Of a DNA stretch of 64,000 nt, positions 37,533-49,174 are shown piece by piece. The DNA is from Metallyticus violacea (taxonomy: Eukaryota > Arthropoda > Insecta > Mantodea > Metallyticidae), in the NCBI GenBank assembly GCA_030762175.1, contig CM060846.1, positions 311,320,512 through 311,384,511 on the forward strand, read 5' to 3'. The translations under genes were made by a program, and so were the position numbers. The notes below the pieces were generated by a model, which saw only the letters and a list, made by a program, of their open reading frames with translations, made no database searches and was not told the origin of the DNA. The number at the start of each line of letters is the position of its first letter. The stretch's first letter is position 1.

Positions 37533-37734
37533 CCATAAAGAGAGTGTCCTATACGAGTAGGTGGCAGTGTCAATTCAAGATGGCCGCCCCCTTACACGAA
37601 ATAAGAACAGCTTTCCGCCGAGTAGTAAAGAGGTAAAATAGAAAATTTATAGACGGTTGGGAGTATATAGTGACGCATGTTTATGTTACCAATGAAGTAA
37701 GACGTCAAAAAATTGGCGTTGGATCGGCGGATAA

Positions 37735-37820
37735 AGTTCCTCTGATGATGCCCGACGGGATAGCTGCCGAAACGTCAGATGAGATGGTTTCGTGGATTAG
37801 ACCACAGTTTACATCCGCCA
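37735..37820 (+). repeat. CTGATGA...GAAAC short repeat, possibly Penelope-related
   Basis: Contains CTGATGA at 37742-37748 and GAAAC at 37769-37773, the two conserved strands of a hammerhead ribozyme core, followed by GTGGATTAGACCACAG. A related arrangement is found at 52280-52435. Penelope-like retroelements are known to carry hammerhead motifs with such cores. However, stem II here does not pair cleanly next to the core, so catalytic folding is doubtful. Recorded as a repeat of uncertain origin. Confidence 0.35.
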
Positions 37821-40451
37821 TACCTACCATTCTTCGCCAGCATTAATTACTACATGGGCCATCCAAGAGGCGACGGGAAGAAGTGATTTCAATTTTAATG
37901 AAAATCAACAGGTACGGAAGTCGCTACGGATTTCTGTTGATCGTAATTAGAAAATTTGTCTACCACGTTTGTTCATAATAAAATATGAATCAACATTTTC
38001 GACGTTTAATTTGACTAGATGTAATAATATATACATAAACCTTTTCTTTTATTTTCGTTTTATTTTCCGGAATATTTTTTAAGAATGAAAGCTCTTCTTT
38101 ATTGAACAAAATTAAGATAAATCTGTTCAATATATCAAAGTGACGTGAAAGCTGTTTCTTATTTTTATATTAAATATTTTTATAATGCATTTTATTGCAA
38201 CATTTTCTTCACATATTTAATTTTTTTTTTCTGGTTGTATAGAATGCATTTCTCCAAACTATTAATTCTGAAAAGATAATGACATACACTTTAATTTCCT
38301 GAATATAATATAAGCGAGAATTATTTAGCGGTTCCATTAGTATTCACATTCAAATAATTTAATTCCATTTTTCTTAGCTCATTTATAGTTTTTATTTATT
38401 TTTCCCAAAGTTTTGATGTGTCACTCTTTTTTTCCAATTCATATTTGGTCTTCTATTTTTTTTTTTTTTTCCTTTTTATAATGACAACTCTTCAAGACTT
38501 AATCCGAATATGGCATTAATCTCAAGACCCACAATTTCATCTGTCCTACACTGTAATAATATTGAACAGTGACTCACACCTAGTGTTGGCATCTCTTTTG
38601 TTGTTAAAAGGGGTAGCTCGTGTTACCTTTGTTCCCGCACGCAACTGCTCAATAGTTTTTAGAAAATAATGTGTACAGTATGTAAATGAAACTTAAAATG
38701 ACGGAGATATATCAGCAATATATAGGATGAAACTGTAGTACATGATATAGGTAAAATAATATTCTAAATTAATTTCTCGATTAAATTTTTATTTCCTGTG
38801 CAAAACAGATAATTATGCAAATGTTAGTGGCACCATCAACAGTTTGCTTATTTCTTAGTGATGCCGGCAGTATAAGTTGCGGATCGATGTACATATTCCT
38901 ATAACTCAAGTATTTGTAAAATAATTTTTGGAGAGGCAACTTTAACCTTTACACATTCTTAAAATTTAGTACATTTTCAAAAGATCGCGTTAGGTTGATT
39001 CATATGTATGCTTCCAAAATGTTGGCTATTTCTTCTCGTATGTTATGTTTATCTGCAGAGTCGAACAGGGGACTATCGGTTTGCGGGCTGCTGATTTCCG
39101 CATAAAAATCAATTATGAATGATTTTCTAAATCTATGAATTACGTTAAATTTTATAAGTATAGATTTAGTATATAAATATAGAGCAAGGAATTATTAAAA
39201 GGGCGAAATCTATGCTTTCCATCACTGTACTCATTTCTTTTAATCTGGTTCTTTTTCTTGGCCAAAACGTCTGTTTCTAAGCCAAAAGTAAGAGAAAAGG
39301 ACTTCCGTAAACTTATTGGTTGAATATGATTGATTTTAAGTGCCGTATTCCTGCCGCATTGAAACTTTGCAGAAGTACCTTCAGTAGCGAATGGGATTTC
39401 GAAAATAGCTAAAATGTTAGATATGGCATCGTATTTCACAATGTGACGCAAACGAAATGAATAAAAGAATAGAAAAGATAAGTGTGACTATTCCGTTGGA
39501 ATACAGCACATACGACTGCTGTATTTCATGGAAGAAGTACTGACGCTCTGGCCGACTTTATGTCTCTGGAAGGGTGAAAAGTATGCAAGTTGGAAAGAAT
39601 ATTCTATTATGTACACTAGAGATCAAAAATAATTTTATTTGTGATTCCGGAATAATAAGATTTGTTCGTATCACAATGAACTTTTCTCTTGCCTGTAGTT
39701 AAAAACGAACTTATTTGAGAACATTTAAAGGTTTTCTACTTTTATTAACTTAAAGTTTGCCATTAGTCCTAATCTCATGAATTTAAAATGTATTTATGTC
39801 TTAGAGACTCTTCCTGCTTAACGGTTCTCTCTTTTGCTCTGAATTAAAGTTGCATGTTAGAAATTTCAAATAATTCCCCATCATTGCCAATCTTACTGAT
39901 AGTTTTTCACATATGTCGTTTTGAAAAATATTTTCTTGAAACTCATCAACTTTTCAAGAATAAAAATGATAGACATACCGCATTCCATTCCGCTAGAAGA
40001 TAAATGTCTACCTGGATCCATATCGTAGTCAATCCTATTGCGCACAGGAAGCTTAGTTTTGGAGTACATTAATTTTCGTAGTTTTATAGAGTGTTTCTTT
40101 TGATATTTCGGTGTACAACTTCCACAGTCGTTATTGCAAATGTATTCTGTACAATTGCAGCTGTAGAACACACTTATCCTATTGAGCTCAAATGAATAAT
40201 TTATTTTCACTAATATGCACAAAACATTATCATCTTACACAATGGTCCATTTTAAATGGTGTAAGAGAGTCACTCTGAAAGATGTGAAAATTGACAAAAA
40301 GCAGTGGTGACAAGTAAGTGCAGGTTTTCCTAGCTTTAGATTGAAGTTTAGATAGCTACATGTGCAAGTCTAAGCGAGCTGCAACAATGTGTGGTGTCGA
40401 CACAGCTGCGTTTGTGGACTCGGGTGTTGCTGCTCCAGACACTGGGACGGA
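37821..40451. other. No recognisable gene
   Basis: AT-rich. Two minus-strand frames of about 100 codons (39152-39451 and 39893-40222) have no known motif; the second has a cluster of cysteines (CNCTEYICNNDCGSC) but no neighbours or start context that support a gene. Confidence 0.4.
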
Positions 40452-40655
40452 TTTCAAGCGAGAGCATTTCCGCTAATTGATTCACTGCGGTTTAGAGGAG
40501 AGAGGATGCCTTGAAATATTGTATCATGCATTTGGAGATCTTTGCCCTTCGCAATTCACTGTTTGTCGATGGTTTTCAGATTTTAGGAGAGGAAGGGACT
40601 CCCTCGAAGATGAAGACCGCGCAAGACGACCTACTACACCAAAGGAAGATCAAAA

Positions 40656-40665
40656 TGTGATGAAT
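40656..40665 (+). repeat. Target-site duplication, left copy
   Basis: TGTGATGAAT, identical to 40948-40957, on the tail side of the SINE. Confidence 0.85.
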
Positions 40666-40947
40666 GAATGAGTAGTGGTTAACGCCCGATTTTGCTACAG
40701 AGGCACCACAGGCGATGAACATTGATGATACATGAGATGAAATGACATATTGGGAAAGGATTTTATTTTTAAGGAAGGAATCGCTCCAGGCCTAAGTTTA
40801 GGACACCTTCCCGGCCTTTTCCATTTATGAAGACTGAAGAAAACCTGGAAAACACCTCAGTCTGGGAGGACGGTCCTGGCGGTATTCGAACCCAGACCTC
40901 CGGCTCACAAGTCCGTGCCTTATTGACCGCGGCCACCCGAGGCGGTG
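40666..40947 (-). mobile_element. SINE-B, full length
   Basis: Minus-strand tRNA-derived SINE of about 282 bp inside the mariner pseudogene. The 5' head (higher coordinates) reads CCGCCTCGGGTGGCCGCGG, with the A-box region at about 40937-40918 and the B-box GGGTTCGAATACC at 40893-40881. The body carries CCTCCCAGACTGAGG, CCAGGTTTTC, TTCATAAATGGAAAAG, TTAGGCCTGGAGCG and the CAATATGTCATTTC block. The tail ends in ATTCATTCA tandem units at 40660-40673. The duplication TGTGATGAAT flanks it. Termites and cockroaches are known to carry tRNA-derived SINEs; I cannot tell from memory which named family this is. Confidence 0.9.
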
Positions 40948-40957
40948 TGTGATGAAT
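40948..40957 (+). repeat. Target-site duplication, right copy
   Basis: TGTGATGAAT, partner of 40656-40665. The mariner sequence resumes here. Confidence 0.85.
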
Positions 40958-41560
40958 AAAGAGCGTATGTTGCGAGTACATCATCGCGGCTCATATTATT
41001 ATCACATTCAAGAAGCCCTGAATATAGGATCGACAGCAGTAAACACAATCCTCAAAGCAAAACTCGTGTCAGAAAGTTGTTGTTGGATTCTAACAGATGA
41101 GCAGGGTAAAAAATCACGTGTTGATTGTTGCCAGAAAATATTGGAAACATTTTCTCAAAAACATATTTAATATCATAACAGGTGAAGAATGCTAGATATA
41201 ACAGTATGATTAAAAACAAAGCGAAAATCATTGGTCTGGATCTTCCCAGGAGAGGACTCCCGCCGAAAAGTCGAGGTGAGCGAGAAGTTGATCTCTTTTG
41301 TTCTTCTCAGCTAGTGGCCACATTGTGACAATTCCACTTAAGCGACAAAAACTGTCATTACCACCCCAAGTCTTCAATATTTGAGAACGAAGCGGTCTAA
41401 GAGTGGCGAGCGTGGAACCCTTTTGCACGACGACAACGCCTCTGCATGCACTGTAGTGGAAACAACTTAAGTTTCTGAAGGAATCCTGGGTCAAATGTTT
41501 GCCACGCCCGCTCTACAGTCCAGATCTGGCACCATACGACTTTCTTCTATTCCCCTAAAT

Positions 41561-44500
41561 AAAAATTATCACTTTCAACTCTAATACATAGTTTAAAAGT
41601 TAAAAGTTAGTAGTCTTCTATTTAAAATAATATATCATTAATACGCTTTCATGTAGGATAAATTTAAATAGCAAAGTTATAGTGGTTATGGCTATTTGCT
41701 TTAGTCCAATCTTAACTTGTTTTAGATCGGTACACAATGTTTGAGATTAAACACATATCTTGGTTTAAGATGTAACTAAAAAGTATAATAATGACAATTG
41801 CCAAGCAAAATTCACATAATTTTAGTATTTTGATTAATTTAAAAACTTTGCTTGAATTTACAATTTCTAACAATCATTTAGGTGTTCTCAGCTGTCTGTT
41901 TTGACGCTTAATCTGAAAGAATGACGAATGTAAATACACATTAATAACACAATGAGAGGTTTCTTATTGGATCACAGGTAATTTTATCTTCCTTTGTGAG
42001 TTTTCATCAGCATTCACGTTACCAATAATGTAGTCTTGCAACTATATTTGGACGACTCTGCCTCTGTTTGGAACCTTGTGTTGCAGCAAATTTAGTGATA
42101 GTACTTAAATTAAAGCTATTAATTTTAACTGGACAGGGCACATAAGGAAACAGCGGAGTGTTAATTCGATTTGGCTTAGTACAGTGTTTATTTCTAAAGG
42201 TGGGTTTTCCCGGAGCACCGATGTACCGCGGGAAATCCAGTAACCCACCATGTGTGGCATGCTTATCGGGTCCTTCATAATTGAGTGCTGCCAGAGGAGG
42301 ACTAAAATGATTAAAAGTTCCAACCCCCAACAAACCTTGCATTCAAACTTTATGATAAAGATGTGAAAGTTCAACAAGATTCCATTACCTGTAATGTGGT
42401 TTGCGTATGTCTAACGTCTAAAGAAGTAATGCTGGGTCGCACTCGTGTAGTACAAAGGAAGATCTCCAATTCTGTCACGTACCCCCACCATATTGTATGG
42501 TCACGTTTTATTTTTAATTTTTTTCAGAATATAGGCTACAATTTAAATGTTCTTTGCTGCTTTTGATTGACAAATTCCTTCTAACTTACAAAGATTATTC
42601 ACTCACTAATCAGTGGTCAATCAGATACAGGTTCCAAAAATTACAGCTGTGTATCACCGCAATTTTATCACACCTACCTGTAATTGTTTTATGCGAATTC
42701 ATCAGAACAGCACTCTGAAATATCTGTATAGCTTCTTTGTTCTAAACTTCAGTGTGCACTAGAAATCAGTAATCAACATGGTGGGCAATTGAAAACGTTT
42801 TGGTCAGACGTGAGATGCACAAATTGACCTTATATTTCGAAGTTCCAAGCCAAAAATATTAAAAAAAATGTAAATATTATGTTGAATCATTTTAACCATT
42901 GCATTATATTATATTGTTAATAAATGTCCATTATTAGTGCTTTAAGTTGTTATGCTTCAGTTGTCTTCAATTTGTTACCTAAGAGATTAAATGAGAAAAA
43001 GAAACAATATATCCCGTAAATCGTTTTAATTTCGATGTTTCTCTGTTCGACTGTTAGCGGAAATTAAAGTGCTGGACTGGACTCTCGTATCTGTAAAGGC
43101 TGTGTTATGTTATTTGATTTTTATAATTTATTCATTAAATAGTCGGAATATATACACTTCGACCTGCAGATTCTCTGAGCTGTCGTTATATTACTACAGA
43201 TATATATTTTAATTCTTTCTAACTATTTAAAAGTGTCTCTTTTTTTCCTTTTTCGGTCTTCTCCGTCCTTATCGTTTTCCTCCATAATTCTTAGATATCC
43301 GTAATATCTATGCATGCAATGTACTTGAATATCTCGATTTGTTTTTTAAATCTATTTATCAATTATAGACACAGAAGTAGAAATTCATGATGTTGGTCAG
43401 ACAGGGCACGGCAAGCCGAAAATCTGTGACCTCCAATTTTTCCTCTCTGTCTTCAAACCTTAGCCGAACGTGAGACTTGTGTGGAAAAAAATCACTTTTA
43501 ATACAGTTTATACTGCTGTATATGAAAGTGTATATATTAATGTTGTTTCATAGATCAGCTAAATTAAGTTGAACATTGTTTTCTGATGTTCTCAATGTCA
43601 TGTACATTATTAGCTTATATGTTTAATTTATTTCTTACCCAAGTGCATGCTAAGCGCTCTCTGTTCTCATTGCAACAAAAATATATCGTGTTTTACACAT
43701 TACTATCAGCTTAATGCTATGCATTTTTCACCAAGACAGACTACTAAAAAGGAATTTTCATTTAATATCAGCCTACATGTTTCAATGATGAAGATTTTTG
43801 TGTTCTTGCTTAAACTTTAAAGTGAAATTCTACCAAGTAATGCAAGAATTCATTTCCAATAGTCTATTTCTGTAATGGTCATTGTATTCTCTGGAATTGC
43901 AATCTGAAATGTTTAAATATCCTATTCGCTGCAGTTTGAACGAGAAAAAAAAAATCAGAAAATGTGTAGTAATCTTAGAAACTATATTTATATGTAAATG
44001 AGCTATTTTTATTTTTCGAACGAACCTCGGGAGAAAATGACTAATGTTATATTTACATTGATATAGACTATGTAGTTTTGGATAAAAATGTCGTCCAGTG
44101 GTTCAGCATTGGCCTGCAATAACCCTTAAAATATTCAAAGTCATAACAAGGCTTTTATTTTGCTTTTATTTCTTATGAGTAGTAAATTGCTCAGTCTTTG
44201 AGAAAGAGCGGTTATTATATTTGTTTTTATTTTATTTATCTTTTCGATATTTTTACCTTTTCATTCTCATTCTTGTATATGGTGTGTTCAAAATACAAAT
44301 TAGGTAAACTTGAGAGAAATTGTAATGCTTGTGGAAAAGTTTGGTTTATCAAAGTGCAACAAACACCGGCATAATTTTAATTTGCTGTAGTTTGGTTTGA
44401 TGATGTCTATATAGCACATGGTGTACATTTTTCGTTTTATTACACATAATTTCTGTTTGTACTTTTATAGCTTTTCTCTTCCCAACATGTTTGCGGCCTT

Positions 44501-46139
44501 TGTTCCCGCAAAATTTCTATTGATCGCTTTATATGTACTACTCTGCATTTGTTTTCTATTTGATAATGGGTTATGCTACCCTAGTTGTTATTCTTTTTCA
44601 TTTTTATATAAGTTATAATAAGAACGTTATGTTTGATATTCCAAAATTCAAAACGTGATTAATAAAAGAAATTAAGAATGGTAAAGTTAGTGATAAAGTT
44701 TTATTAAATGTTTAGAGATGGTGAAAATGTGTGGAAATAACCATAAAAAAAAGATTTTGTCGCAGTGCGCATACTTCATACTTCAAATAACAGAAACTAT
44801 AAATAGTTATCTAATTGAATGAATGGAGTGACACTTATCAGCTTCAAAGGTGAGAGATCACTGCAGAGATCACTCGCCCTGGCATAATCATTCGAACTTA
44901 GGTCTCCACTTTCACAAATGCTTGCAGACAGGTTATAATATCCTGTTCTTAACCAACTCTTTAGTGGCCCAAAACGGAACATGTGCATATTTGTTAGCCA
45001 CAACTTTACAGTATAATTAATTGAATCAATATCAACTTACACAAGTTTGACGAACTTGCTTATATTCAGTAATATTTCTAAAAAAATATTGCTCCACAAC
45101 GAATAGAGATGAGCATTTTATATAAGTGGTGTTATCTTTGTATTAAGCAGTTAACAGTACATTAATGAAAAGTGGGCCCTCAGCTCTGGTCATCCCTTAT
45201 TATCATTGACTCTCCTCGCTTTCTTAAAGACAAGTACTGTAGAGTTTTCTTTCTATTTGCAGGAAATAAAATATTTAATTCCCTCTGTTTACCCTTAGTA
45301 CAGCATAGGTCATAATGAGGTTTTGAAAGTAGGGCTTACTTTCCTTTAGTAAACGAATTCGCTTTGATCCTGTCAGACCGTAAGCACTCTCATTCCTTAC
45401 CCGGTGGAATTAGGTCAAAACTTTGAGTGGCTATAGCTCATCAAGGAGAGAAAAGAATTATAAATCGCCTGCACATGTTGTTGTCGGTCACAAAACAAGA
45501 TTCCCTAAGCCAGCAATGGTAAAGACTACACGTGAACGAAAAATAGTTTTTCTTAATAATTCTATTTAGCCATGATTATCTCCAGTGGTCGCCTGGAATG
45601 TAGTCGTGTAATAGTAAAAGAAGAAAGTGACAGGCAGTTATAGGGAAAAATACTTTGTTATAACTTATATAGTAGTATAAAAATTGCGAGTATAAGTGAA
45701 AAAATACTCTTTAAAAATTTTAAAAGCATTTCTAAGGAATAATACCAGGAATAGAAAAAGGAACATTGAACAAAAGTATTTTTTTTCCAAAAGTCACTTC
45801 AGGTTTTAGAGCGGTATCAATATTATAATTTAGAGGACAGAACAAATTAATATCATTGTATTCAGCAAAAAATGAGGTTTCTTGTTGCATTTCACACATA
45901 CAATTATGTTTATTAAAACTCTGCTTATTAATTAATATTGCTATTTTGAATTTGAAGTCATAAATTATGCATTCTACTATTTAATTGATAGCATACAGCT
46001 GGTTCAATGCTATTATGTAACCAATAGCAGATTTTTTCAAAGGTTGATAATAATTGGAATATAATAATTTAGGAGAGGGCCCATATTCTATTAGGAATTA
46101 TGGGAATTTAATCAAAAAAATTTAAAAAAAAGTCTGGTT
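41561..46139. other. No recognisable gene
   Basis: AT-rich, no element recognised. Minus-strand frames at 42019-42377 (107 and 90 codons, overlapping) are the longest here but show no known motif. A tRNA-like A-box word (CCAGTGGTTCAGCATTGG, 44095-44112) is not followed by a B-box. Confidence 0.4.
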
Positions 46140-46990
46140 TTGTACGGATAAGAAGAAATATGGAAGACCACAGATTCGCTCTTGCTGAGATGTTTCATAC
46201 AAGTAATGAAATATGTGGTGGCAATTGATATGGAATAGTATCGTTAGACAAATGTCACACATTTTCAAATGGGTAATAGCATAGTTTGCAGAATTCTTGG
46301 AAAAGGTCTCGGTCTATACCTGTATAAAACTAAAACCATTGTGAAGACTCGAAGAAACATGTGGTTTTAGCAGAAATGCAAATTAACAATGACTGGCAGG
46401 ACAGACAATGCTCTCTTACATATCTAATTGTTGGAGGTAAAGGACACAATAGGTCTTATGAACTTTTAAATAAACCAGATCTTCATGACCGTAAAATCAT
46501 TGTATCGTATGACTTTACTTCACAATTCATTCATATTGATTTAAAGAGGAAAAGTATGCCATAATAAAAATTGTTACAATAAACTGGGAGCGCTGCTTAA
46601 CTATGATGCAGATCTTTGTCATTCCTACACTCAAGAATCGCTACCTAGAGAGCATAATCTTCTTGTAAGATGGCGCACTGCCAATATATAAACCCCTGTT
46701 AAACAATTAATTACACGAATCTTTGGCGATCATGTCAACAGTACACCCTTTCCAATAATATGGTCCCCAAATCTCCAGATCTGCATACGACCTACTTTTA
46801 GTTGTGTGGTCGCCTTAAAGAACGAGTTTTCCTGGCACACCCAGCAACCCTGTAGCAACTGAAATTTCTCGCTATAAATGTTGAATATTCCATGACATTA
46901 TCTGCAAAGTGCTATGCATTATATAGCAGAAAGAATGGTATATGCTGAACAAAGAATCGGAGGACATATTCCCAATGTTTTTTTAAAAAC
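46140..46990 (+). pseudogene. DUF4817/Tc1-type transposase remnant
   Basis: Degraded plus-strand blocks fit a DUF4817-type transposase in order. CRILGKGLGLYLYKTK (about 46289-46335) corresponds to the second helix-turn-helix. LLNKPDLHDRKIIV and FTSQFIHI (46460-46545) correspond to the segment after the first catalytic block. Then a gap, a degraded second catalytic block around LVRWRTANI (about 46661; relatives have a Q-D-G-A or Q-Q-D-x-A-P word, here disrupted), PVKQLITRIFGDHV and IIWSP (about 46696-46770), and LKERVFLAHPATL (about 46817-46855) after a frame change. The C-terminus decays by GGHIPNVF (about 46955). Stops are frequent. Catalytic residues cannot be confirmed. It is less certain than the other transposase calls because individual blocks are weak; their order is the main support. 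Confidence 0.6.
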
Positions 46991-47632
46991 CAAACAAAAA
47001 AAAAAAGAATTGTTTTTCTTTCTTCATATCTTAATTGTGTTTATATTTACAGCTGGTCATTAAAGTTCTTAAGCACTTAACATCAAGTTAGGCACACTCA
47101 GGGTCAGTTGTGTAAAAAGTTAACTTGAGTTTAAGGCATAAAATTAAGCATCAGTTACACTTAACTTAGAAATTTTGGTTGTATAAACACTAATTTAAGA
47201 TTATTATTATCATCATCTTAACTTCAAATTAAATCTAACTTGCAAAATTTCACACGTTAAAGCGCTAACTAGAATTTAGTAATTGTTAAATAAAACATTT
47301 CCCAGAGTACAGAAGTATAACAACTTCATTTATAAATAAGATGCGTAGTCACGTTTATTTTAATTTCAGGTAGATATTGTTTTTTCCATGTTTCACTTTT
47401 CATTTCCGCATAATAACAACAGTCAGAGTTACGTTCAATTACAGGTTATGTTAGGCTAACCTTACAAGTAGTACAGATTTCTTATTGTTCCTACATTTCA
47501 TCCGACTGTGAATTTCCAAAGGCTAGCAAAAGATGTAGAAGAATTAGAATAGATGTTACGTCCCCAATTACAATCACAAACTAAGCGAAAGCAAGCTTTG
47601 AATTCGAAGTTCATGATAATACTCACTCTTAG
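46991..47632. other. No coding signal
   Basis: Could hold the decayed 3' end of the preceding transposon and the 5' part of the Harbinger fragment. Repeated TTAACTT/AAGTTAA words occur at 47080-47240 without a clear period. Confidence 0.35.
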
Positions 47633-47920
47633 GTGCCATTCGAGCGGGAGCTTCTAAATTGGAGATATATTAAAGTGGAGAAAGCAACTGCCAGCAGATC
47701 CATCCATAAAGTTACTAGAGCATTAGCAGCTCTGAGAGGTCAGTTCATTAAAATGCCAACCGAAGAGTGTGATGCACAGAAAATGATGCTAGGCTTCCAT
47801 AACATTCGCAACTTTCCTGGAATTTTAGGTGGTATAAACTGCAGACACGGAATAATAATGCAGAAGTCTTAAGAAGAATTATGCTCTTTGGTAATTTCCC
47901 CCCATGTACGCTCTTTACCT
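47633..47920 (+). pseudogene. PIF/Harbinger (HARBI1-like) nuclease fragment
   Basis: An 80-codon plus-strand frame contains TASRSIHKVTRALAALRGQF (about 47690-47745), then EECDAQKMMLGFHNIRNFPG and ILGGINCRHG (about 47764-47850). This is the DDE nuclease entrance of PIF/Harbinger transposases: a T-V-S-R-x-I helix followed by F-P-G-V-x-G-x-I-D-x-T-H. The catalytic Asp of the I-D-x-T-H block is Asn here and the Thr is Arg. After the stop at 47870 a shifted frame reads NAEVLRRI, matching the next conserved segment N-A-x-x-F-R. The rest of the nuclease and the partner Myb-like gene of autonomous Harbingers are not found. It is a dead fragment of perhaps a quarter of the protein. Confidence 0.8.
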
Positions 47921-49174
47921 TATTTGCAATCGAATCTAGTTTGTTTTTATTTTTAATTATTCCGTAACATTTTAGCAAAGGATCAATAATGATATCCTTC
48001 TCACATTTTTTAAAATTTATTCGCATTCGCTTTGACATTTCCTTATTCAAACGTTTTTATTAACTCGCTTTCTTGTCTGTTGGGGTGGAATTTTGTAATT
48101 AATTTTTCATGCACTTCTAAATGAGAGAGAGACTTGAAGATTTGCACTTCGGTCAGAAATGGATGACAATACAATATAATACGGTAATTATCATGGTTCA
48201 ATGGTTCCACGGTTCAAAATATGGCTCCGCACTTTTGAAAGTAAAGCAGCGCAATATCAAACACAAAGGTTTTAAAAATTGTAAGATTGAATAGTAAGAA
48301 TACATTTCTGTAGTTTCGTTAATAACGCATAAAATATAAAATTTATAATAATCTTCATTTAAAAAATAAGAATAGTTTCTATGGTGACTATATCATATTT
48401 ATCAATACAATAAATCAATTATAGTGTAACTTGATTTATATTTAATTTCAACGTTTTATTTGAATCTAAATGATTAGAATTCTTTTTGTTATATTTTGAT
48501 AACAATACACTCGCCATGGCAACTATTCAAATAAACAGCGCGATGTCGAATGCGCATATTCCAAGAAACGCATGGCTCAAGCGCGATCAACTGAGACTAT
48601 GGAAAAACGCTCTTGTCGACTCGCTAATGACACGCAACGACATGCTAAATATTTTGATAACAATACAGTCGCTGTGGTAACTTTTCAAATAAAAACATCA
48701 AATTTAAATCCTTACAAGTAGCATTTAATAAATCTGATTTCTATTACATAAATTCAATTGCGCTAGTGTTAATGTGTAACATGTGTACTAATAACGAATA
48801 ATAATTTCAGCTGTGTAAATAAGTAGTGATTGGGTATTATATTTAATATAATATAATGAATTACATATATTATCATTATTATCATTATTTTGATTTTTTT
48901 ATTGAGGATCTAGTACAAACATATTTAATACTGAAATAAAAAGTTTTAAAATTAACTTTGTGTTTCTGTATTTTTTTTTTAATTAAAAAAAATAATTAAT
49001 CAACTGTTTTGATATATCAATGGAGTAGATAAACCAACTTTCTGTTTTATATGTCATCAAAAGAAAACAAAATTAACTAAATCTAAAAGTTGCTCAATTT
49101 GTGTCATTATTTAATGGAGATGTCTAATACTGATTGCAAAATTACATACACCCAAGACTAAACAGTAGAAAAAA
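47921..49174. other. No gene; one direct-repeat pair
   Basis: AT-rich. Contains the 47-bp direct-repeat pair listed separately (48491-48696). No coding signal. Confidence 0.45.
48491..48696. repeat. Direct-repeat pair enclosing a GC-richer segment
   Basis: ATATTTTGATAACAATACAC... at 48491-48537 recurs at 48649-48696 with about 88% identity, 158 bp apart. The roughly 110 bp between the copies is clearly richer in G+C and contains several GCGC/CGC words. It may be one and a third units of a 158-bp tandem repeat, or a very small element with direct terminal repeats. Confidence 0.6.

Larger units (their letters stand above)
40452..41560 (+). pseudogene. mariner transposase pseudogene split by a SINE
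   Basis: Almost the whole length of a mariner transposase can be traced on the plus strand. FKREHFR (about 40454) is followed by a stop, then IHCGLEERGCLEIL, FGDLCPSQFTVCRWF and FRRGRDSLEDEDRARRP (40480-40630), the first helix-turn-helix and linker. A SINE interrupts here (40666-40947). After it come IQEALNIGSTAVNTILKAKL and LTDEQGKKSRVD (41010-41130), the second helix-turn-helix. Then LVWIFPGEDSR (about 41232), SASGHIVTIPL (about 41307-41340), LLHDDNASACT (about 41420-41450, second catalytic Asp kept) and YSPDLAPYDFLLFP (about 41513-41556), the third catalytic block. The first catalytic Asp region lies in a gap near 41160-41230 and is lost. Several frame changes occur. It is non-functional but the most complete mariner of the window. 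Confidence 0.9.

Noticed and set aside
39893..40222. 109-codon minus-strand frame with a cysteine cluster
   Set aside because: No signal peptide, no family match and no transcript signals; one frame of this length is not unusual in 64 kb.
40860..40947. tRNA-like sequence with good A- and B-boxes
   Set aside because: It is the head of SINE-B, repeated at 35250-35325; it lacks a proper anticodon stem and acceptor pairing.
42019..42377. Overlapping 107- and 90-codon minus-strand frames
   Set aside because: Different frames of the same DNA cannot both be coding in this context; neither has a known motif.
44095..44112. A-box-like word CCAGTGGTTCAGCATTGG
   Set aside because: No B-box follows within 60 bases and no cloverleaf can be drawn.
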